Assembly (NCBI GenBank): GCA_002105175.1
Contig: MCGE01000008.1
Location: 1,612,001-1,676,000 of the forward strand
Direction of reading: 5' to 3'
DNA length: 64,000 nt
From: Absidia repens
Taxonomy: Eukaryota > Mucoromycota > Mucoromycetes > Mucorales > Cunninghamellaceae
In this document: piece by piece, positions 38,116 to 49,100 of the stretch
How the letters are laid out: the number at the start of each line of letters is the position of its first letter
How positions within the stretch are numbered: position 1 is the stretch's first letter
Notes under the pieces: generated by a model
Told to the model about the DNA's origin: nothing
The model's database searches: none
Seen by the model: only the letters and a program-made list of their open reading frames with translations
Position numbers and translations under genes: made by a program

Positions 38116-39043
38116 TGGAACTCATGCAAAAATGCCAAGAATAGTTTTGTTACTTGACAATAAAGATTTTAACCACGTAATATGCTTGTCATGGTGAAAA
38201 TTCATAAAGCGGCGTGATTAGATTGGTGTCTTTTTTTTCTCTATATGTATAAATATGTATATATAAAGCCTTGGGCATTTGACATCGGTCAGTTTTGGCA
38301 GAGGGGTCAATGAATTGCAACACTAGAAACGTTATAGAAGAAAAAAAAAAGGACTGCTTTGTGGATGAACTAAAGATTTTCCAGTGTGCGTACTTTAATC
38401 ATCGTACTTTTACATGTCTGTCGCTGTCTTCCTTTTTTTTTTCCTTTTTGAACATTTACCAGCTTGTGTTTTTTTTTTTGCCTTCATGTACATGCACGTG
38501 CGCTGTATAGTGTAGTGTCGGTACAGAAAACTGAATTCGACATGACAAACTCAACTTATGAGAAGCGATGCAAAATAAAAATACTAGACATATCTTATTC
38601 AGATGTCAATCATGATATCATATAACAACTAAACGAAACTGGCTAAATGATGATACTATGGCACATATCTAAAGGTGAGGCAATGAGGTTGAAAGTGAGT
38701 GAAAGTCTCCTGTTTTAGAGTAAACATAATTTGAAATAAACTGTTCTAATTCAACGAGAGTAAAGTATTCTACAATGAAATAGGGTAAACTAAACTAAGC
38801 CGAACTGCTCCACCTTGATTGCAAAGGTGTCAAGAGAGAATATGCTGCCCATACTGAATCGGTGACTAAAGAAAACCATCACAGCGATATATATATGGTG
38901 CTAATTGTTGTTAAAAAGAAAATATGTAAAGAAGGGGTGTTTAATTTTTTGCAATGGGTAATAAAAAAAACGAAATAATTGCAAGCATGCTTTTAAGTAG
39001 TTGGCATTTTTATGTTGGAGCGACAGGAAATTGATCGTAGACA
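38116..39043. other. Intergenic spacer before repeat A copy 3
   Basis: No gene recognised; AT-rich with short homopolymer runs. An open frame at 38295-38510 is T-run driven and is not called. Confidence 0.45.
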
Positions 39044-39765
39044 TATTTCAAGTCCCGCCCACGTGAATATTTATTTACTCCCAATTTTTATTACCCTCCC
39101 TCTCTCTTTCTTTTCCTTTTCTTTTTTTCCTTTTTTTTTTCTTCACCATCCAACTTATTGGAGATCATGTTGGACTCTGAATAGTATCAGGACTAGGATT
39201 ACAAGGTGCATGGGGAAACCCTTTCATTTTGGATTCAGGATTTTGGGGCCACCATGAGTTGGGTTTTTGGAGCTTCCATTAGCATAGTTTAGTGTTAGTT
39301 TGTCCATAATTTGTACCTACATTTGAATAAAATGTGTTTATTTTTACTTTTTTCAATATTGAATGTCCCATTAGTCCATCTCATGTTTTGTGCAATAGAT
39401 CCATTTTTACCATCAACCCTTTAGATTAGTATTGACTGTTGTTGCGCTTCAGTAAAAGACATCACTTTTGTCTTTGTCAAGCAATGTACTGTGCTGGGTT
39501 AGTCTTAGTTTGCTCATAGTTTGTCTATGTATATGAATAAAATAATGTCCTGTTTTACATCCCTCATTAAAAAACGTCCCGTTAATCTCTTTCATGACTT
39601 GTGCTATAGTTCTTTTTCACCGCCCTTTTAAATTAATATCGACTATTGCTTGTGCTTCAGTGAAAGATATCACTCCCGTCATAATCAAGTGATGTACTGT
39701 ACTGTGTAATATATTAGATCTCTTTTTACAATTATCCCTTTTAACTAGTATTGACCATTCTCAAA
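39044..39765 (+). repeat. Dispersed repeat family A, copy 3
   Basis: Begins TTTCAAGTCCCGCCCACGTG and shares the core AGGTGCATGGGGAAACCCTT with TTTTGGATTCAGGATTTTGG behind it, as in copy 1. Its right half shows internal tandem organisation: units starting near 39325 and 39530 each carry GAATAAAAT, then GTCCCRTTARTC-TCATG-TTGTGC, TTTAGATTAGTATTGAC and GTGCTTCAGT. A third, partial unit follows near 39715. It lies in the convergent gap between Abp1 and eS26. Confidence 0.8.
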
Positions 39766-40436
39766 GAAGTGGTTTTAGTCATAGATAACCTGCTATCAAT
39801 GGTGGTCATCCCCTGCTCAACCGGTTATATAAATGAATCTTGGACCTGCTGTAGGTGTACTATCGCTCTGGAGCATTTTGCACTACTTTCTAATTTATTG
39901 ATGACTACCTACCCTAGCCCTGACACCCAATAGATTTTTTTTTTTCGCCGATGTGATAATATTTTAAAATTAAATATACTTTATGCTCTTGCTGAACTGC
40001 ACCATATGCAGTATGGTTTCTAAAGACTTTTTAATATGCACTCTTCTATATATATATATATATATCCTCTACCGCGACAATGAAGACATAGAAAAATTAT
40101 ATAACTGCTCATTTATCCCCAATGACAATCATGCATTATCTCCAATATTAAGATCATATATACCATTCCCTTTCATTTTCACCCGGCAATCCCAATTTAT
40201 CACCGAAGTTCCCGTACAACCCACACAAGTCCAGCTTTCGCATGGCAACTTTCTATATAGTAACTACACTTCCTCCAACAAAAAAAAAAAAGATACACTG
40301 AACATTGATGACCCCTCCGGTGCCCACTAATAACATCATCCCAACAATAACAATCGACAAAATAGCATACAATATGTAAAAAAAACAGCAAGACAAATAA
40401 TTTTTTATTCCAGTAAATGAATTCAAACTATCAAAT
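39766..40436. other. Intergenic, eS26 3' flank
   Basis: No gene seen. Contains an (AT)n run near 40047-40066 and the AT-rich 3' flank of the minus-strand ribosomal protein gene. Confidence 0.45.
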
Positions 40437-41105
40437 TTAAGCCTTGTTACCAGCCTACAAAAGAAAACAAACGAAAAAAAAGGTCAGTGACTGACAGCTA
40501 TCATATATGGGTTTTATGAGCCTACCTTTTGGAATCTGAAGCGAGGGGGAGGGGCACGGTTGCGACGGCTGACAACAGAGCGAACACGGACAACACGAGC
40601 GTGAATAGCGCAAGAGATACAGTAGTGCAACTTGACGTACAACTTGGGGATGGCGTATTCTTCGTAGATGGAGGCTTCTTGAAGATCACGGACGGCAGCA
40701 GCTTCTACCATGTTACGGATGGTGAAACGCTTGATAGCCTTGTCCTATTTTATCGTGGGGTGGATAGTAAAAGAAGGTACAAAGGTCAATATTCCGATAA
40801 TAATAACAATATTAGAAGTAATTTCAGTTTTTAATATTCAAAGAATTTACCTTGGGGCAACAACGGTAACAGTTGATGCAACGGACAAACTTGTTGTGAC
40901 CACGACCGTGCTTGTTACGTCCATTGTTTCTTCTCTTGCAAGTCTAGTTGATATATCGTGTAAAAGAAATAAAAATAAAGGGAGTTGTCAGTGCATGTTT
41001 CATCCATCCATCCATCCATCCATCTGTCCATCCATCCAATTCCAATATCGATGCGTTGTTTGTTGGTATGTACAAATCCGTTTCCATGATTTTCATCCTT
41101 ACCAT
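40437..41105 (-). CDS. RPS26: 40S ribosomal protein eS26
   Basis: Minus-strand exons 41105-41103 (ATG only), 40943-40851, 40744-40526, 40454-40437 give 110 residues. The protein begins [20 protein letters not shown] and carries the zinc-binding cysteines CINCYRCC and CISC, the block [17 protein letters not shown] and the C-terminal PPPRFRFQK, all diagnostic of eS26, which sits near the mRNA exit channel of the small subunit. The third residue is Cys where Lys is usual. The first intron interrupts directly after the start codon and contains a (CATC)n run at about 41001-41037. Divergent from the Thp3-like gene with 188 bp between start codons. Confidence 0.95.
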
Positions 41106-41293
41106 ATTGATATGATTAGAGGAGGTTGTAAAGAGAAAGAATCTTAGCCAGAGACCGTCAGTGAGCCCTTTTTTTTTTGTTCCTCGAGCAAATTTAAAGG
41201 TCCGACACCGGGAGCTCAAATGATTTTTGGGTGAATTCACTTTTGCAAAATGGTAACCTCCTTCTTTTCTTAATTTTTTCAGTAGGCAGAACA

Positions 41294-41931
41294 ATGACTA
41301 ACCTTTGTAAGTATCAATATCAATAAGAAAAAAAAAAGCTCTAATAAAAATTGTGATAACTAAACCCAATGCTATTTACTAGTGAAACCTTCGTATATTT
41401 CTGTAAAGAAACAACGGAAAACTGTCCCTAATGCCGCTTTAGATCTGTTGCTTTTGTCTGACGATGAGGAGGATATATTACCAGTGGCCAAAAAGTAAGT
41501 ATTTGAAAAAGTTGTTCAAGTCTATTTTGGTCTAATTTTCTTAACCTCTCTTTTAGAACGAAGGTCAAGTCAACATCTTTACCGGGAGAAATACAAAATA
41601 CACCCGAAGAACAGCGACGAAGGGCAATGCGATCTCAACGATTTCTTCAAGATCAACCCGTCAGGAAATCGAACGACGCAGCAAATACTATGATCGCATT
41701 GGAGGTAAGCAAATGATAATATCAAAAGGAACTAGTATATTTATCAAGTGACTAAGCCATATATTTATGGACCATAAATAGGACGGCGGTGATGTTTGGC
41801 AATATGCAGCAGTGATCGGAACCAGTACAAGTATAGAAAAGCCTTACTTTCGTTTGACATCAGTAAGTAATAATAATAGTAGTAGTAGTGGGTTTTGGAT
41901 AGCGAAGAAATCTTGTACTAAACAGGTCGTG

Positions 41932-41962
<31 letters not shown>

Positions 41963-43047
41963 TTTCTTTCTTTCTATGGACGGCGGAATGACAACAGGCA
42001 GCAGACCCACAAACAGTCAGACCATTACCAGTGCTCCGAAAAACATACAAGCATCTTCGGAAAATGTGGAGAAAGGAACACAATTACTCGTACATTTGTG
42101 AACAATTCAAGTCGATGCGGCAAGATTTGACAGTAAGTGGATTGAAACGAACAAATGACAGAAAAGTTATATTAAAACTAATAATGCTGGATTGTGGAAT
42201 TTATTACTTAGGTACAATGTATTAGGAATGAATTTACAGTGAAGGTTTATGAAACACATGCGCGGATTGCTCTGGAAAAGGTAAGTTGGTCGTCAATGTT
42301 TGTAGGATGGCTTTATGATTGACTGAAAATGTGGTTATTTTGATTTGATAATAGGGTGATTGCTCGCAATATAACCAATGTGGCAGTCAACTAAAATACT
42401 TATACGATCAAGGTATCGATGGAAACAAGGAAGAATTTGCAGCTTATCGCCTACTATACTTTTTACATACTCAAAACTGGGCAGGTAAAACAACAAAACA
42501 TTTCATTTCTTTGTTCAAAAGGAAATTATGTATTGATATAAGCATGGTGTCACGTTTTTATATTTATTAGATATCAATTCGTTGTTGGGGGAAATCAAGA
42601 AAACAGGGGAACAACATTCGGCGTGTGTCGATCATGCGCTAAAGGTACGATCGGCGTTAGCGACAGGGAATTATCATCAACTCTTCAGGTTATATGAAGA
42701 AGCTCCGAATATGGGTGGTTATTTGATGGATCAGTTTATTGAAAGGGAAAGGATTCAAGCTTTATTGGTTCTTTGCAAATCGTAAGTTTGGATTGGCTGT
42801 GGTTGTGTAACACTATTGTTTTAACTGAAATGTATCATCTGTTAGGTATCAAATGGGGATTCCCGTGGACTTTGTTTTACAAGAGCTAGGATTTGAAAAT
42901 ATCAAGGATCTCGGACTTTTTTTCAAAAAATATGGCATACCAAGGAACCGCAAGACTCCTTCGATCATCGATACCAAGGGCGCATTATGTATTATTCAAG
43001 AGGCAAGCAAGCGGTTTACTCGGGTTGATATCAAGGGACAAATCTGA
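41294..43047 (+). CDS. Thp3/LENG8-like protein (SAC3/GANP family)
   Basis: Exons 41294-41306, 41383-41494, 41557-41704, 41782-41862, 41998-42132, 42212-42280, 42355-42484, 42571-42781, 42846-43047 give 366 residues. Thp3 pairs with the PCI protein Csn12 in yeast and acts in transcription elongation and splicing. The family hallmark is intact: LRKMWRKEHNYSYICEQFKS, then DLTVQCIRNEFTVKVYETHA and EKGDCSQYNQCGSQLKYLY, followed by the SAC3/GANP helical domain (EFAAYRLLYFLHTQNW). The N-terminus is short, basic and acidic (LLLLSDDEEDI) and lacks the long disordered region of animal LENG8. Exon 1 codes for only four full codons. The gene ends 205 bp before the next start. Confidence 0.93.
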
Positions 43048-43252
43048 TCTTATTATCATAGTCACGATTCTGCAGTTAAAATCAAACTTCTTTTTTTTTT
43101 TTTTTATTGTTTTATCCCTTCTTTCTTCCCCCAAACCCTTTGACTCTTCCTTCTCCCCACTTCTCTTCTCTTTTTCTGTTTTTATTATCAGCATACTCAA
43201 TAAATAGCAACTACATTTTTACTTCATATTATATTACTTCGTCCTACACATC

Positions 43253-45046
43253 ATGGTAGATCCAACTTTAGATGATGTCAAATCAAAACCGCTGCCGTCG
43301 GTCAGTAACACTGAAAACAGCGATGAGCTATGTAAGTTGATATATACATATTGAATCAACGCTGTATTCACACCTTTTTTTTTTTTTGGCTTCATTGTTA
43401 GTCCATCCTCATACCCTTACTGCCCTACTTGTCTTACTTGCTTGGCTGTTTTATGCTGGTATTAGAACCAACAACGAAGATACGGAAAACAGTGTGAAAC
43501 TTGGTATCCTGGCAGCTATTTGCTGTTTCGTGTTTATTGGTATGCTGCAATTCCGCGATGGTCCCTTTGTCCGTCCCAGTATTCCGTTTTGGCGTGCCAT
43601 ATTCAGTCTTAGTGTACTGTATCAACTCTTCCTGGTCTTTATGTTATTTTTGGTAAGCGCCGAATTTAAATCTCTTAATTAAATAATATATATATATATG
43701 TATATTATATTTGATCTGCTTTGATTATACCGACTTACTTTCTTTTATTATATCATAGAACAAAAACGATGCCCGCCAGTTCTTGACCTACTTTGATCCT
43801 GGGTTAGGGATCGAATTACCTGAACGATCATATGCAGAAAATTGTGAAACGTCGTGGTCAAATATCATGGTAATATGATTGGATGAAATTCAGTGACAAG
43901 AATAAAGGAAAATAAGCTGATGATGAGTACTTTTATTATATGATGATAGGATCAAGTGGATATATTCGTAGTGGCTCATGCTCTTGGGTGGTATGGAAAG
44001 GCAATGATTGTTCGTGATTATTGGCTCTGCTGGATCTTGTCTGTCGCTTTTGAATTATTAGAATATTCTCTGGAACATCAATTGAATAACTTTGCTGAAT
44101 GTTGGTGGGATCATGTAAGTCTATAATCATGGCGGGCGTCGTTCATATATAAATGTATAACTGATTCTTGGGTATGGTTTGTAGTGGATTTTAGATGTGC
44201 TTTTATGCAACTGGGCTGGTATCTATCTTGGTATGAAAACATGCGAGTACCTGGAAGTTAAGGTAAATAAGATTTAATCGAAAGAGAAAAGAATGAGAAA
44301 GGGTGAGGAATGAAGGGCTGATCTTTATTGACGCTTGAAAATACTATTAGGAATACTCTTGGGTCGGATTTAGACAGATCAAATCGTTACGTGGAAAGGC
44401 CAAACGTGCGGTGCAACAATTTACACCAAAAGACTGGACCCGATTTGAATGGCAAGCAACATCTAGCCCTAAGAATTATTTTGGTACAGTTGGATTTATG
44501 ATGGTGGTAAGCATACAAAAAGAAAGAGAAACCATAAAATATACAACCAACCAAACTGAACCATGCATCCTTTTTTTTTCTTTCTGATCATCTATAGTTC
44601 CTGGTATGTGAATTGAATTGCTTTTATTTGAAAGCATTGTTATGGGTCCCTCCTGAACATCCTCTGAATACCTACCGATTGGTTCTGGCCTTTTTCTTTG
44701 CTCTTCCAGGTACTAGGGACTTTTATCAATATATCTCAGATAGGTAAGGGAATGACAAACAACATCAAATGGAATAATGAAAGATCGTTACTTAACACAT
44801 TTTTGTTTAATATTTCTTGACAGTAATGCCAAACGTCTTGGTGTCCATGCGTGGCTCTTTATTTGTAACATCATGACGGAATGTCTTATTTGCCTTAAAT
44901 TCTCAGAGAACGAATTTACTGTACCTGCTCCAATGTTTGTCAAGGTTGCTTGGTCCATTGTCATGTCATTCCTTCTGGTGATTTTCCCCCTATGGCGGTT
45001 TGTCCTGTCGCCAAAGAAGAAGACAGTTGGTGGCAAGGACGAATGA
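43253..45046 (+). CDS. Base-exchange-type phosphatidylserine synthase (PTDSS-like)
   Basis: Exons 43253-43331, 43402-43652, 43759-43869, 43950-44114, 44185-44262, 44351-44506, 44598-44743, 44824-45046 give 402 residues with about eight to ten membrane helices. The PSS family pattern is clear: [109 protein letters not shown] and [16 protein letters not shown] enzymes exchange serine for the choline or ethanolamine head group of existing phospholipids in the ER. Fungi are better known for the unrelated CDP-diacylglycerol enzyme Cho1. Shorter than animal PTDSS1 (473). A lysine-rich C-terminus ([12 protein letters not shown]) fits ER retention. Confidence 0.92.
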
Positions 45047-45754
45047 TCGTTTATCATAGTATAGTTATAATTTAGTTTTTTAGTATTGGCTAATATATAT
45101 AGTATATTCCTTCATTGTTGTTTCTTTGTCATCCACTTCACATTGTATATTTTTTGTTTACTATTTTAGTCTTATTTACTTCAATGTACACAACATACTT
45201 AGAAATAAAAACATTTCAATACAGTCGCAATGTACATATGTTAGTCGAAGACACCCAAACACTCAGCTTTGGTAGCTCAATACAGGGGGAAATAGGATTG
45301 GAGTTTACAAATATGGAAATAGAGTAGAGATACATAGTATTTAGTTAAGAAAATATATCTTGTTTAGCTTTTTATTACTTCAAATAAAAATTCACGTTTA
45401 TATTATTTTAACTGTTCTAATTGATTCTATGATATTGAGACTTCAATAGTCATGATAAGGATATTGATGAGAGCCGGATGGAAAGTATTCTTGATCGACG
45501 AAAAATGGTCAATAAGTTTCTCTCTAACGCTTCTATATTGATACAGAGCCGATTCGAGAAATAACATTTTTTTTATTTTGAGTGCACATATATCTAGGCC
45601 AAATTTACACCCACTGTTGTAAAGGCAAGGCGCAACACAAAGGGGGCAATAACAAACCACTATGCCTTCGGGAATAAAACAGTCTATGATCAAAAAAGCA
45701 AGTTTTTTCCCATGATTTGATGATTCGTTTCTGGAAGTGTACTTTCACTTATAT
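45047..45754. other. Intergenic, PTDSS-like gene 3' flank
   Basis: No gene called. A minus-strand open frame at 45427-45693 has no ATG near its start and matches nothing I recognise. Confidence 0.45.
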
Positions 45755-46015
45755 TAATTAACTTAATAACTAGTGACAAAAGTCAACTCAAGGTTACATG
45801 ATCCTGTCAGACCTATTAACTATACTTCAAGTAAGGTGACAAAGCCTAGGAGTTTTTTTAATCATGCTTATCTCATTTTCTTTGAGATGGATTTTCACTG
45901 TACAACTTTATGGTTTCTGCTGAGACCCTGATTTATATTATTACGTTATTCTTCTCTCGTTACATTTGTTTATTTCATCCCGTCCACATAATTTATTCTA
46001 TCACTTATACAATAA
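45755..46015 (+). repeat. Dispersed repeat family B, copy 1
   Basis: Aligns with 51930-52195. Shared landmarks are CTCAAGGTTACATGATCCTG against CTCAGGGTTACATGTTCCTG, a CTAGGAGTTTTTTT/CCGGGGGTTTTTTT block, ATGCTTATCT/CTGCTTACCT, TTTTCACT and TTTATTCTATCACTT/GTTTATGCTATCACTT. Similarity is moderate. It sits in the 5' flank of the ABCC gene and has no ORF. Confidence 0.6.
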
Positions 46016-46182
46016 TTCACCTCATAATCGATCTCCGATTTCTTTTTTGACTCTTCCCTTTGTGTGCGCCCAGTAAAACCCTATTTTTTACTTTTTGGTT
46101 CTCGATTTCTTTTTTTTTCTTTTCTTTTTTCCCTTCCGTACAGAAAAAACTATTTCCCTTGTCTTTTCTTTTTTACCCCGCA

Positions 46183-49100
46183 ATGGCCTCTCATTGTGAT
46201 TATTTGGTAAGACTTCTTGTGGATATTATTATTTATTCTTTCAACTCATTATCTTTCTGTTATTCTTTAAATAGCTCCCTTGGGAGGATGGAGACTTTAT
46301 ACCCTGTTTTCATCAAACGTAAATACAAAAAGATTGTGTAACAAATATTCTCTCCCCCTTTTTACATTCTGTTTATTCATTACAACTTTTGTATTTTTAA
46401 TGTAGGATTCTTGATGGTGTCCTGCCGTTACTGACATTACTAGTCTCACTAACTGTCATTGTGGCCATAATTATTCAACGTCAACGCAAACTTCATTATG
46501 GTGCTCTTTACACTCCTCTGAATAACAACAAAGCTAAATCTGCTTATGGCTCGACGAATGGAAATATCAACCATGCTGATCAAGCTGAAGCTCTCTGCCC
46601 TTCCTCTTCCTCCTCTGATTCATCATTAACAGCGAATGGTCAATGGCATGAACCAATTGTGGGACAAACCTGGACTGCTTACACATGGGCTCGAGTGATG
46701 CTGTCTCTTGCTCAATGGTTATGTTGTCTTCTTGCAGTGACCCGACTTAAAGGGGCTAACTACACTCTGGACAGTGCAGTTGAAGGACTGGATCCAAATG
46801 TACTCATGTGGGGTTATGGCATTCGATTGGCATTTTGGGTAATAAAAAAAAACCAGGGGGTTGCGGATTGACAAGGTACCTTGTTGGTGATGATGATTTA
46901 TCTTTTTTTTCAACTGACATATCTTTTAATCTCGGTATAGGCCTATGCAACAGTACTTGTATTTTATACTCGGTTTTATGGCGATGATCACTTTATGGAC
47001 AAGATGATGTATCACCTGAATGGATTGTATTTTGTTGACTTTACCCTGCGCTTTTTGGATGTTCGATCCTTCTTCTTGGTGCATGACATTGAAATTGGTG
47101 CCTCGATGGGGTATGGTTTTTCCGTCACTAGCTTCAGTCTGGGTTTGATTTTATTAGTGGTCATCATCAACGAAAAACCTTCTACTGCCCCGTTGGTGCC
47201 TGTTGTGTCCGATTCGGTAAATACACAGAAGCGTCGGGGGATGAGGAAAAATTACTGATTCGGCTATTTTTGACTTTTTAGGGTAGAGAGATGTCGGGGG
47301 AAAACTGGGCCAGTCTCTACTCCAAATTCATGTTTAGCTGGGTGGATGTAATGATGAAAAAAGGTTGGAAACGGACCCTCAATGATGTGGACTTGCTGGA
47401 TTTGCCTCATGAAAACCTAACGCACAACACATTATCCTCTTACCGATTGAATTACAGATGGAATATGGGCTGGTCTATCTTGCGTACATTCAAGGAACCC
47501 CTTTTGGTCCAAAGTGGTTACAGTATGGTATGGTCCATTGGCATGTTTGGTCCTCCTTACTTTTTGAACAAAATCCTCAGGTTTATCGAAAATGCTGATC
47601 CCGATCATCAAGTCTCTGTCGCTACTGCCTTCTTCTATGTTTTGGGTCTCTTTATCACCTCTTCTGCGCAATCTTTGGCATACCAACAAGCTCTTTATAT
47701 TGGTCGTACCTTGGGCATTCGCATCCAATCCATCGTCATTGGTGAAGTATATAGCAAGTCTTTACGGCGTCGTGATAATACTGGTGTGTCTACAAAGGAT
47801 GCTGATGTTTTACCGGAAGGAAACTCCAAAGGAAATGTCAACAATTTGTTATCTGTTGATGCTCAAAAGCTGGGTGATGTTGCTGCATATGTAAGTAGAT
47901 CAAAAGAAGAAGAGAGAGAAAGAGAAAAAAAAATTCAGGAACCTAACGAAATGCTGATATATATTACATTATTTATTAGGCTTTTTACTTCTACTGTTTC
48001 CCTATCCAAGTGGCTATCTGTGTCTGGAGTTTATACAAGTTATTAGGTGTGGCTTCACTATATGGTGTCTTTGTGATGATTATCTCCCAACCAGTTACAT
48101 ACTATATTGGTCGCCGATTCCAGCAAGGCCATCAAAAAGTCATGGGCTGCACGGACAAGCGAATCAAGCTGATGAACGAATTATTGAATGCCATTCGAAT
48201 CGTCAAGTTTTTTGCATGGGAAAAAGAATTTAGACAGCGTATTGTGGCCATTCGTGATGTGGAACTCAAGGCCATTCGTTCTCGACTTTACAACTATATG
48301 TGGATGGGCAATGTTTACTTTTTGATTCCAGTGATGATCATGGTCACAGTCTTTTATGTATACACCAAAACATTCATGCTTACAGCGTCTACTGCGTTTA
48401 CTGCCCTGGCATTATTCAACACTTTCAAATCCATTTTTGACGAATTACCTGCGATTACATCCTTTATACTTCAAGGAAACGTCTCATTACGCCGTGTTGA
48501 AGATTTCTTGATGGAAGAGGAAATCGATGAAAACCGTACAGTAATCCACCCAACCATCAACATTGGATTTGTCGACAATGCAAGCTTTAGCTGGGAAAAT
48601 CCTACAGAAAGTGGTCAACCTGTGGTGGCGACTTTGGAGCAACTCAATCTGTCCTTCCCTATGAACAAGCTTTCTCTTATTTGTGGTACCACTGGTTCGG
48701 GAAAATCTGCATTAATCGCAAGTTTGCTTGGTGAAACCTATTGTCTTTCGGGAGCTGCTATCTTACCACGAAAACCCCGGAACCCTCATCGTATTATTGG
48801 TGGTGCTGCTTCTGGAATTGCCTATGTTGCCCAGACTGCTTGGTTGCAAAACATGAGCATTCGAGACAATATTCTTTTCGGACTGCCTTATGATGCTGAA
48901 CGCTACAACAATGTACTTTACATGACTGCTTTGACAAAAGATTTGGATATTTTGGAATACGGTGATTCGACTGAAGTTGGCGAAAAGGTACGTCAAAAAA
49001 AAAAAAAAAGAGCGAAAATACAATCTACTATACGACGTTGTTACTGACCTTGACTTTCCACTTCATGTATACAGGGTATCAGTTTATCGGGCGGACAAAA

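Noticed and set aside
41938..41972. (TTTTTC)n array as a possible mobile-element border
   Set aside because: It is the polypyrimidine tract of a Thp3-like intron, ending 25 bp before the acceptor.
45427..45693. Cys-containing 88-residue open frame on the minus strand
   Set aside because: It does not begin with ATG (TTG), has no family resemblance and lies in AT-rich flank next to repeat B.
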